From: Planctomycetota bacterium | Lineage (GTDB): Bacteria > Planctomycetota > PLA2 | Direction of reading: 5' to 3' | Assembly: GCA_023150495.1 (NCBI GenBank) | Contig: JAKLKT010000252.1 | Span: forward strand, 1-5,314 | DNA length: 5,314 bases | In this document: positions 1-5,260 of the stretch, one piece after another | Position numbering within the stretch: position 1 is the stretch's first letter | How the letters are laid out: every line of letters begins with the position of its first letter | Notes under the pieces: generated by a model | Seen by the model: the letters and a program-made list of their open reading frames with translations, nothing else | What the model was told of the DNA's origin: nothing | The model's database searches: none | Made by a program: the position numbers and the translations under genes

Positions 1-1812
1 CGGGGGGCCGGCCGCGATCTCACGTCGGAGGGCATCGGCGGCGACGCCGAGCTCGGCGAGTACCTGCGCGGCGGCGCCCCCCTCGCGGGCGAGGCCGAGG
101 AGGAGATGCTCCTCGCGGACCGCGCCGTGGCCAAGCGCGTTCGCCTCCTCGAGCGCGAGCTCGAGCGCGCGCTTCACGCCAGGCGTGAACGGTAGCTGGC
201 CCGGGGCGACCGCTGCGCTCCCCTGGATCATGCGCCGCTCGGTCTCCGTGCGGACGCGCTCGGGGTCGACGCCGAGCCTCCGGAGGAGGCCCAGGGCCCC
301 GGCGCCCGCGGCGACGAGGCCGAGGAGGACGTGTTCCGTCCCGATGGAGGCGTGGCGGAAGCGCCCGGCCGCCTCGCGGGCGAGGGCCATGGCATTCAGC
401 TTCGACGGGTCCGCGGCCTCGCGCAGACTGCGGAGTGCGCCCCTAAAGGCGGCGACCATCTTCGCAACGAACGGATCGGCACCGCGCTTGCGCACGTCTT
501 CGAGCGCGTCCTCGAGGCGGATGCCGGCCGCCGCAAGCGCCCGGGCCGCGGGCCCGTCTCCCCGGATCAGGCCCACGATGAGATGCCCGGTGCCGATCCG
601 CACGTGGCCGAGAGCGTGCGCTTCCGTGCGCGCGTGCTCCAGCACGGTCATGGCGAGGGGCGTCAGCGGCGGGTGGCCCCTCCCCGGGCGCGTCCCCGGC
701 GTCACGAGCTTCCCGACCTCCGTCCGCACGGCGCGGAGGAGCAGCTTGGAGAGTTCGCCGCCGATCTCGGCCTCCTCCCCGACGATGCCGAGCAGGATGT
801 GCTCCGGCCCGATCCCGTCGTGGCGAAGGCGCTCCGCCTCCTCCCGCGCGAGCGCCATCGCCTTGCGCGCGCGGCCGGTCAGCAGCGCGTCGCCCGGGCC
901 CGGCGCCTCCCCTTTGGGCCCGAAGATGTCCAGGAGCTCCTTGCGCACCCGCTCGAGGCGCACGCCCAGCACGGCGAGGACCTGCGCCGCGATCCCTTCC
1001 TCCTCTCGGATGAGGCCGAGGAGCAGGTGCTCCGTCCCGATGGGGCCGCTCCTCGCCTCGTCGAAGGCGAGCCCGACCACGACCTTCACGCCCGGCGTGA
1101 AGGGAAGCTGCCGCTCCGGTATCGGCTCCCCGCCGTCCCTCATCCGCCTCTTGACCTCCTCCCGCGCTCTCGCGAGGTCCACGCGCATGGCACGGAGGAC
1201 GCAGCCTGCGACGTCGTCGTCATCGAGGAGCCCGAGCAGGAGGTGCTCGGTGCCGATGAAGTGGTGGCCGAGCCGTCGCGCCTCCTGCCAGCAGCGGCCC
1301 ATCGCCTTCCGCGCGGAGTCCGTGAACCGGTCGAAGCCCGACGGGACATCCGACAGGCCATCGACCATCCACGTGGTCGCCCCGAGCAGCTCCTGGACCC
1401 CGTGCCGTGCCTCCTCGAGGCTCAGACCCAGCCTGTGCAGCGCCTGCGCGGCGATGCCGTCGCCCTCGCGGATGAGCCCGAGCAGGAGGTGCTCGGTGCC
1501 GATGTAGTCGTGGCCGAGCCCGCTCGCCTCCTCGAGGGCGAGCTCGAGCATCCTCCTCGCCCGCGGGGTGAAGGGGAGCTGCCCCATCGTCACCATCGTG
1601 GTGCCGTGGGACATGTGACGCTCGACCTCCCGGCGGATCCGCTTCGGATCGATGTCGAGGCTCTTCAGGACGCCCGCCGCGGTCCCGCCGCCTTCCGCGA
1701 CGAGGCCGAGGAGCACGTGCTCGACGCCGATGTAGTCGTGGTTGAACCTCTGGGCTTCCTGCCGGGAGAGGCCGAGGACCTTCCGCGCGCGGTCCGTGAA
1801 GCGGTCGAACAT
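1..1812 (-). CDS. Multi-Clp_N repeat protein (ClpC-like N-domains x4), C-terminus outside window
   Basis: The frame is open from ATG at 1812 to the left edge, giving 604 residues and no stop. It opens with MFDRFTDRA, the usual ClpC N-terminus, so the start is firm; an in-frame TAG lies 12 nt upstream. Eight Clp_N half-repeats can be read, centred on EH(L/V/I)LLGL-type motifs whose acidic position falls at residues 31, 107, 189, 261, 337, (409), 493 and 568. They pair into four units of about 140 residues: roughly 1-145, 158-297, 307-443 and 465-600. In ClpC one such unit binds phosphoarginine-marked clients and adaptors, with the two conserved Glu residues (E32 and E106 in Bacillus) forming the pockets. 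By position after mcsA and mcsB it is a probable reader of McsB marks. No Walker A/B or AAA+ sequence appears, so it is either a ClpC with a hugely expanded N-terminus or an ATPase-free adaptor. The Clp_N call is sure; full-length identity is not. Confidence 0.9.
   Translation of the reverse strand, partial: MFDRFTDRARKVLGLSRQEAQRFNHDYIGVEHVLLGLVAEGGGTAAGVLKSLDIDPKRIRREVERHMSHGTTMVTMGQLPFTPRARRMLELALEEASGLGHDYIGTEHLLLGLIREGDGIAAQALHRLGLSLEEARHGVQELLGATTWMVDGLSDVPSGFDRFTDSARKAMGRCWQEARRLGHHFIGTEHLLLGLLDDDDVAGCVLRAMRVDLARAREEVKRRMRDGGEPIPERQLPFTPGVKVVVGLAFDEARSGPIGTEHLLLGLIREEEGIAAQVLAVLGVRLERVRKELLDIFGPKGEAPGPGDALLTGRARKAMALAREEAERLRHDGIGPEHILLGIVGEEAEIGGELSKLLLRAVRTEVGKLVTPGTRPGRGHPPLTPLAMTVLEHARTEAHALGHVRIGTGHLIVGLIRGDGPAARALAAAGIRLEDALEDVRKRGADPFVAKMVAAFRGALRSLREAADPSKLNAMALAREAAGRFRHASIGTEHVLLGLVAAGAGALGLLRRLGVDPERVRTETERRMIQGSAAVAPGQLPFTPGVKRALELALEEANALGHGAVREEHLLLGLAREGGAAAQVLAELGVAADALRREIAAGPP
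1228..1504. repeat. 31-nt exact direct repeat inside the Clp_N gene
   Basis: Bases 1228-1258 and 1474-1504 are identical over 31 nt. They lie 246 nt (82 codons) apart and in the same reading frame, coding the IGTEHLLLGL core of half-repeats 3 and 2. The other half-repeats match them as protein but carry more synonymous changes. This points to recent duplication or gene conversion between neighbouring units. Confidence 0.85.
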
Positions 1813-1821
1813 CCCCGGGGC

Positions 1822-1850
1822 ATTCTAGCCGCCCGCGGACGTCTGGTCTG
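1822..1850 (-). promoter_or_regulatory. Candidate promoter of the Clp_N gene, probably leaderless
   Basis: On the minus strand TAGAAT (1822-1827) matches the sigma70-type -10 consensus at 5 of 6 positions and ends 9 nt before the ATG at 1812. A -35 at 17-nt spacing would be CAGACC (1845-1850), which matches only 3 of 6, so an activator or alternative sigma factor may be involved. No Shine-Dalgarno lies at a usable distance; only GGGG directly abuts the ATG. The in-frame TAG inside the -10 prevents a longer N-terminus. Confidence 0.45.
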
Positions 1851-1866
1851 CGGCATCAATGCCGCA
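1849..1866. other. Perfect 7-bp inverted repeat with 4-nt loop
   Basis: TGCGGCA (1849-1855), TCAA loop, TGCCGCA (1860-1866). It sits in the 113-nt gap between mcsB and the Clp_N gene and overlaps the inferred -35 region of the downstream promoter by two bases. No T-run follows on the minus strand, so it is not a standard intrinsic terminator. It could be an operator or an RNA hairpin on an mcsB read-through transcript. Confidence 0.5.
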
Positions 1867-1889
1867 CCCTGCCGTCGCAACCCGTTGTT

Positions 1890-1908
1890 CGCACTCAGGT
1901 TAAGTGCG
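1890..1908. other. 6-bp inverted repeat (CGCACT-N7-AGTGCG) downstream of mcsB
   Basis: Arms 1890-1895 and 1903-1908 are perfect complements around a 7-nt spacer, about 18 nt beyond the mcsB stop. The GCACT/AGTGC core recalls the HrcA-binding CIRCE element, but CIRCE has 9-nt arms around 9 nt, so the spacing here is wrong. No T-run follows. Its role (operator, mRNA 3' hairpin or chance) cannot be decided from this sequence. Confidence 0.35.
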
Positions 1909-1925
1909 CCCACATCCGGAAAAGA

Positions 1926-2978
1926 TCAGATGTGGAGGTGCTTGCGGATGAAGTCGGCGCGGGCGGCGTCGCGCTCGCCGGGCGTCAGGTCGCGCTTCTC
2001 GAGGCGCTGCAGGTGCGCCGGCTGCGTCAGGATGAAGAGCTCGTTCACCGTCGACATGTCGACGTCGGAGAGGAGACCGAGGTTGACCCCGAGCCGGACC
2101 GCGGAGAGCAGGTCCATCGTCTCCTCGGACGAGATGCTCCGCGCCGACTTCAGCACGCCGAAGGCGCGCCAGATCTTGTCCTCGAGCCGCAGCCGGTCCT
2201 TGTCGATCAGGTGCTCCCGGACCGCCCGCTCGTAGGCGACGATCTTCGGCACCACGCGGTCGATGAGATCGAGGATCTCCTCCTCGCTCTTCCCGAGCGT
2301 CACCTGGTTCGAGATCTGGTAGAAGTCGCCCGACGCCTGCGTCCCCTCGCCGTAGAAGCCCCGCACCGCGAGGTTGATCTTCGTGACCGACGAGAAGACC
2401 TTGTCGATCTGCTTCGTGAAGACGAGCGCCGGCAGGTGGAACATCACCGACGCCCGCATCCCGGTCCCGACGTTGGTCGGGCAGGCGGTCAGGTAGCCGA
2501 ACTCGTTCGAGAACGCGAACTCGAGCTCCCGGTCGAGCTGGTCGTCGAGCCACTGGAGGTCCTGGTAGGCGTCGTGCACCTGGAAACCCGCCCGGATGGC
2601 CTGGATCCGCAGGTGGTCCTCCTCGTTGACCATCACCGCGAGCATCTCGCTCCGGTTGAAGAGCACACCCCGGTCCCCCGACCCGTTCGCCAGCTCGCGC
2701 GAGATGAGGTGCCGCTCCAGGAGGAAGCGGTTCGTCATCTCGTTCGTGCCGTCGAGCTCGACGTAGAGGTGGCCGTTGTCGCCGAGCCCCAGCTTGTCGA
2801 GCGCCCGCCGGACGGCGAGGTGGATCTCCGCCCGCTCGGCCTCGCCCGCCCGGGTCAGGAAGGGGAAGCGCGCGAGGTTGCGGGCGAGCCGCACCCGGCT
2901 CGAGATCACGATGTCGCTCTCGGGGCCCACGCCCTTGAGCCACTCGCCGCTCTGCCCGATCAGCTCGTCCAGCGTCAC
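1926..2978 (-). CDS. mcsB: Protein arginine kinase McsB
   Basis: This 350-residue protein is the length expected for the guanidino kinase that phosphorylates arginine residues in proteins, marking them for ClpCP. Visible signatures, numbered from the start: SSRVRLARN at 26-34 (nucleotide-binding arginines), MVNEEDHLRIQ at about 116-126 with the catalytic acidic cluster, and CPTNVGTG at 166-173 with the conserved cysteine equivalent to Bacillus Cys167. YGEGTQASGDFYQISNQ follows at about 209-225. The C-terminal tail has RDAARA (336-341), matching the RDxxRA phosphoarginine-docking motif by which Bacillus McsB is allosterically stimulated by its own product. The start is GTG at 2978, giving MTLDELI, with GGAG (2987-2990) 8 nt upstream; an ATG at 2992 is in another frame and stops after five codons. 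It lies 43 nt after mcsA, so cotranscription is likely. All key residues look intact, suggesting an active kinase. Confidence 0.95.
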   Translation of the reverse strand: MTLDELIGQSGEWLKGVGPESDIVISSRVRLARNLARFPFLTRAGEAERAEIHLAVRRALDKLGLGDNGHLYVELDGTNEMTNRFLLERHLISRELANGSGDRGVLFNRSEMLAVMVNEEDHLRIQAIRAGFQVHDAYQDLQWLDDQLDRELEFAFSNEFGYLTACPTNVGTGMRASVMFHLPALVFTKQIDKVFSSVTKINLAVRGFYGEGTQASGDFYQISNQVTLGKSEEEILDLIDRVVPKIVAYERAVREHLIDKDRLRLEDKIWRAFGVLKSARSISSEETMDLLSAVRLGVNLGLLSDVDMSTVNELFILTQPAHLQRLEKRDLTPGERDAARADFIRKHLHI

Positions 2979-2986
2979 GATGCCTT

Positions 2987-2990
2987 CTCC
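2987..2990 (-). promoter_or_regulatory. Ribosome binding site of mcsB
   Basis: GGAG followed by an 8-nt spacer before the GTG start at 2978. It decides the GTG start, because the nearby ATG at 2992-2990 overlaps this site and is out of frame. Confidence 0.7.
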
Positions 2991-2996
2991 ATCGGC

Positions 2997-3024
2997 TGAA
3001 ACCGGGGATGTTCCCCCTGGTTCA
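2997..3024. other. Imperfect hairpin spanning the mcsA stop codon
   Basis: On the plus strand TGAAACC-GGGGA (2997-3008), loop TGT, then TCCCC-CT-GGTTCA (3012-3024). This gives about 11 base pairs with a single-base bulge on one arm and a two-base bulge on the other. In the mcsA-mcsB transcript it begins at the mcsA TGA (3024-3022) and ends 6 nt before the mcsB Shine-Dalgarno. No T-run follows, so it is not a typical terminator; it could act in mRNA processing or in tuning mcsB translation. Confidence 0.4.
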
Positions 3025-3516
3025 GGACTCCTTCCCCTTCATCTCGCGGAGACGGTCCCGCAGCTGCGCTGCCTTCTCGTACTCCTCGTTGGCGACCGCC
3101 GCGGCGAGCTGCTCCTCCACCTCGGCCAGCTCGCGCCGCGAGGCCAGCGCCCCCTTCACCCGCTCCGGGGTCTTGCCGCGGTGCGCCGAGGCGCCGTGGA
3201 CCTTCTCGAGGAGCGGGATCAGGACGGGGCCGAAGGCCGAGTAGCACCGGGGGCAGCCGAGCCGGCCCTTCGCCTTGAACTCGGCGTAGGCGAGCCCGCA
3301 GCCCGGGCAGGTGGCCGGGACGGCCTCGGATTCGCGGGGGGCCGGGGGGCCGCCGCCCTTGACCAGCTGCGAGAGCACCGCCGGGAAGGCCATCGACATG
3401 TTCTTCTCGTGGGCGCACTGCTCGCAGATATGCATCTCGGTCTTCTTGCCCTCGCGGATCTCGGTGAAGTGGATCTTCGCCTCCCGCTTGCCGCACACCT
3501 GGCAGAGCTTGCCCAT
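3022..3516 (-). CDS. mcsA: McsA, zinc-binding activator of McsB (UVR-domain protein)
   Basis: A 164-residue protein with the full McsA layout. Two pairs of CxxC motifs, Cys5/Cys8 with Cys31/Cys34 and Cys70/Cys73 with Cys88/Cys91, can each bind a metal. A Gly/Pro-rich linker at about 54-62 separates the pairs. A C-terminal UVR motif at about 130-160 (ELAEVEEQL, then EEYEKAAQLRDRLREMK) is the helical hairpin shared with UvrB and UvrC. In Bacillus McsA binds McsB, is needed for full arginine kinase activity, and is sensitive to metal and thiol stress; the same role is inferred here. The start MGKLCQVCG matches the family, and an in-frame TAA lies 12 nt upstream, so no longer protein is possible. 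There is no proper Shine-Dalgarno: AGG sits only one base from the ATG. Unlike the Bacillus operon, the gene before it is murD, not ctsR. Confidence 0.93.
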   Translation of the reverse strand: MGKLCQVCGKREAKIHFTEIREGKKTEMHICEQCAHEKNMSMAFPAVLSQLVKGGGPPAPRESEAVPATCPGCGLAYAEFKAKGRLGCPRCYSAFGPVLIPLLEKVHGASAHRGKTPERVKGALASRRELAEVEEQLAAAVANEEYEKAAQLRDRLREMKGKES

Positions 3517-3524
3517 ACCTATGA

Positions 3525-3552
3525 ATTATCGGGCGGTCCGGCACCCCGTCAA
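3525..3552 (-). promoter_or_regulatory. Strong candidate promoter of mcsA, probably leaderless
   Basis: On the minus strand TTGACG (3547-3552) and GATAAT (3525-3530) each match the sigma70-type hexamers at 5 of 6 positions, with a 16-nt spacer. The -35 contains the murD TGA stop. Only 8 nt separate the -10 from the mcsA ATG, so initiation would fall on or within a few bases of the A of ATG, matching the missing Shine-Dalgarno. In DNA this GC-rich, two near-consensus hexamers at this spacing are unlikely by chance, though no transcript data support it. Confidence 0.65.
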
Positions 3553-3563
3553 AGCGGGGCGCC
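3540..3563. promoter_or_regulatory. 9-bp inverted repeat over the murD stop and mcsA -35
   Basis: GGCACCCCG (3540-3548), 6-nt centre, CGGGGCGCC (3555-3563). As DNA the arms have one mismatch; as minus-strand RNA that position is a G-U pair, giving nine continuous pairs with the loop CUUUGA. The murD stop lies at the loop edge and the mcsA -35 covers one arm edge plus part of the centre. No T-run follows the stem. It could be an operator for the mcsA promoter, a 3' hairpin limiting read-through from murD, or both. Confidence 0.5.
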
Positions 3564-4823
3564 GACAAGCTCGCGAAAGCGGTCCCCGCGGGCATCGAAG
3601 CCGGGGAACTCGTCGTAGGAGGCGAACCCGGGGCTCAGGAGGACCACGTCGCCCGGCCGGGCGACCTCGAGCGCCCTCCGGACGGCGGCATCGAAGCCCG
3701 GCCGCAGCTCGGAGGCCGGGATCCGCCGGTGGAGCGCGGGGCCGGTCTCGCCGTAGGCGATGACCGCCTTGACCCGGTCGGCGGCGCGGACGAGCGGCGC
3801 CCAGTCGAGCCCCTTGTCACGGCCCCCGGTGAGGAGGATCACGGGCCGGGAGAAGGCGGCGACGGCGGCCGCCGCGGCCTCGGGGGTCGTCGCGATCGAG
3901 TCGTCGACGAACGCCACGTCGCCCTCCGTCGGCAGCACCTCGAGCCGGTGGCGGAGCGGCCGGAACCTGCGGATCGCGGCGAGGCACCCGTCGGGAGTCG
4001 CCCCGACCGAGAGCGCGGCGTGGGCGGCGGCAGCGGCATTCCAGCGGTTGTGGCGCCCCGCGAGCTTCAGCCCGTCGAGCGGCACCGGCGGCGGGCGGTT
4101 CTCGCCGAACCAGACGACCCTGCCCCGGGTATGGGCGGCGAAGGAGCGGCAGACCTCGTCCTCCTCGCGCAGGACGACCGCGCCACCGGGGCGGACGGCC
4201 TCGACGAGCCGCCGCTTCGACCCCGCGTAGTGGCCGAACGTCGGGTGGCGGTCGAGGTGGTCGCCCGCGACGTTCGTCACGATGGCCGCGTCGAGCGCGA
4301 AGTCGTCGTGCTCGAGCCACGCGAGCTGGAAGGAGGAGACCTCGAGCACGGCGACCGTCCCGGGCTGCATGCGCTCCGCCTCGTTGAGGAGCGGGCGGCC
4401 GATGTTGCCGCCGAGCGCGGCCGGGCGGCCGGACGCCATGAGCATCGCGGCGACGAGGGAGGAGGTCGTCGACTTCCCCTTCGTCCCCGTGACCCCGACG
4501 ATCGGCCCCCTGAGGAGGCGGAGCGTGAGGCCGAGCTCGGTCACCACCTCCTTCCGCCGCGCGCGGGCCCGCTGGACGAGGGGATGGTCGAAGGGGACCG
4601 CCTGGTTGACGACGACGATGTCCGCGGCGTCGAAGTCGGCCTCCTCGTGGCGGCCGAGCCGGAGCTCGACGCCCAGAGGCGCGATCTCGGCGACGGAGCG
4701 CGCGAGCTTCTTCTCGTCGTAGAGGTCGGTCACGAGGACGGGGTGGCCCCGCTCCCGGAACCACCGGACCGCGGCCACGCCGCCGCCGAACCGGCCGAGC
4801 CCCATCACAAGGACGCGCTTCAT
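3549..4823 (-). CDS. murD: UDP-N-acetylmuramoyl-L-alanine--D-glutamate ligase MurD
   Basis: This is the cytoplasmic, ATP-dependent ligase adding D-glutamate to UDP-MurNAc-L-alanine in peptidoglycan synthesis. The protein has 424 residues (family about 430-450). Domain 1 is a Rossmann-like UDP-binding fold (MGLGRFGGG at 7-15, T32-D33). Domain 2 has the P-loop GTKGKST (113-119), GGNIG (138-142), EVSSFQL (161-167), TNVAGDHLDRH (183-193) and Lys203 at the usual carbamylated-lysine place. HNRWNAAAA (258-266) precedes domain 3, with HRLE (292-295), DDSIATTPEA (307-316), GGRDKG (333-338) and the LLSPGFASYDEF signature (395-406). I chose the start at 4823, not the in-frame ATG at 4850, because GGAGG lies 7 nt before it and it overlaps the preceding stop as ATGA, implying coupled translation. 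One oddity is NQAVP at 73-77 where most family members have SPG(I/V)P. Catalytic residues look complete. Confidence 0.95.
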   Translation of the reverse strand: MKRVLVMGLGRFGGGVAAVRWFRERGHPVLVTDLYDEKKLARSVAEIAPLGVELRLGRHEEADFDAADIVVVNQAVPFDHPLVQRARARRKEVVTELGLTLRLLRGPIVGVTGTKGKSTTSSLVAAMLMASGRPAALGGNIGRPLLNEAERMQPGTVAVLEVSSFQLAWLEHDDFALDAAIVTNVAGDHLDRHPTFGHYAGSKRRLVEAVRPGGAVVLREEDEVCRSFAAHTRGRVVWFGENRPPPVPLDGLKLAGRHNRWNAAAAAHAALSVGATPDGCLAAIRRFRPLRHRLEVLPTEGDVAFVDDSIATTPEAAAAAVAAFSRPVILLTGGRDKGLDWAPLVRAADRVKAVIAYGETGPALHRRIPASELRPGFDAAVRRALEVARPGDVVLLSPGFASYDEFPGFDARGDRFRELVGAPL

Positions 4824-5248
4824 CGCGATGCCTCCGCCTCTCTCCTCCATTTGTCGGCGGCGCGCGTCATTTCCGCGACCCCGCGCTCGCGCTCCGCCTG
4901 CGTGAGAGCGCGCGCTGGCTCAAGGCGGATCTCGACCGCATGGTCGTCCTCGATCCGCGCGGGGACGAGGACGTCCGAGAAGAAGTCGATGCCGGGCTTC
5001 TGGTACCAGGGCGCCCTGAGCGCGACGACCTGCCGCGCCGGCTCGAACCCCTGCTTCTCGACCTCGACGAGCGCGTCGCCGTAGTGCGTGAAGCGCCACG
5101 TCGTCGGCGAGCGCCCGACCCGCTCGCCGTTCACCGACACCTCCGCGCCCGGCGGATCGGTGCGCACATGGAGCCGCCGCTCGACGCACCCCGCGAGGAG
5201 GAGCAGCGCAAGGAGGGAGGCGATCCGCACGCGGGACAGCATACCCAC
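4820..5248 (-). CDS. Small PEGA-domain lipoprotein
   Basis: The protein has 142 residues from the chosen GTG. Residues 1-21 form a lipoprotein signal: basic LSRVR, a hydrophobic stretch ASLLALLLL, and the lipobox LAGC with the acylated cysteine at 21. A PEGA domain follows at about 24-70 (TDPPGAEVSVNG, then RSPTTWRF and the VEKQGFEPARQVV strand). A region with PWYQ and DFFSDVLVP at about 80-95 recalls PEGA proteins of delta-proteobacteria-like and planctomycete genomes. A charged helical tail (about 115-142) ends the protein. PEGA domains are small beta folds of surface and envelope proteins; no enzymatic function is known or implied. The GTG at 5248 has AAGGGG (5255-5260) 6 nt upstream. Alternatives are ATG at 5242 (two residues shorter) and ATG at 5284 (12 longer, no Shine-Dalgarno, delaying the signal peptide). 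Its stop overlaps the murD start as ATGA, so the two genes are cotranscribed. Function unknown. Confidence 0.85.
   Translation of the reverse strand: MGMLSRVRIASLLALLLLAGCVERRLHVRTDPPGAEVSVNGERVGRSPTTWRFTHYGDALVEVEKQGFEPARQVVALRAPWYQKPGIDFFSDVLVPARIEDDHAVEIRLEPARALTQAERERGVAEMTRAADKWRREAEASR
4831..4835 (-). promoter_or_regulatory. Ribosome binding site of murD
   Basis: GGAGG with a 7-nt spacer to the ATG at 4823. It decides between this start and the in-frame ATG at 4850, which has no comparable site, and it lies within the end of the upstream lipoprotein gene. Confidence 0.8.
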
Positions 5249-5254
5249 GCCATT

Positions 5255-5260
5255 CCCCTT
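5255..5260 (-). promoter_or_regulatory. Ribosome binding site of the PEGA lipoprotein gene
   Basis: AAGGGG with 6 nt to the GTG at 5248 and 12 nt to the ATG at 5242. The spacing favours the GTG. The 54 bases beyond it to the window edge show no convincing promoter. Confidence 0.5.

Noticed and set aside
1083..1103. Near-perfect palindrome with 10-nt arms (and a similar 8-nt-arm one at 173-189)
   Set aside because: Both fall on the codons for FTPGVK in half-repeats 4 and 8. The symmetry follows from the codons chosen for this conserved peptide, so a regulatory role is not needed.
1890..1908. CIRCE element for HrcA
   Set aside because: Only the GCACT/AGTGC core is shared; arms are too short and the spacer is 7 rather than 9 nt within longer arms.
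185..2235. Long plus-strand open frames opposite the Clp_N gene and mcsB
   Set aside because: They are antisense to clear conserved proteins, are rich in Arg, Ser, Pro and Ala as expected from GC-rich shadows, and contain no recognisable domain.
3547..3553. Possible CtsR half-site (GTCAAA) at the mcsA promoter
   Set aside because: CtsR needs two tandem heptads at 3-nt spacing; the position for the second heptad does not match. The half-site is just the complement of the -35 box.
4823..4850. murD start at the in-frame ATG at 4850
   Set aside because: It would add nine Glu/Gly-rich residues before the family's normal MKRVLVMG opening and has no Shine-Dalgarno, while the ATG at 4823 has GGAGG at 7 nt.
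3729..5084. 451-residue plus-strand open frame opposite murD and the lipoprotein gene
   Set aside because: It is a shadow of murD: strongly charged low-complexity composition, no domain, and it crosses two real minus-strand genes.
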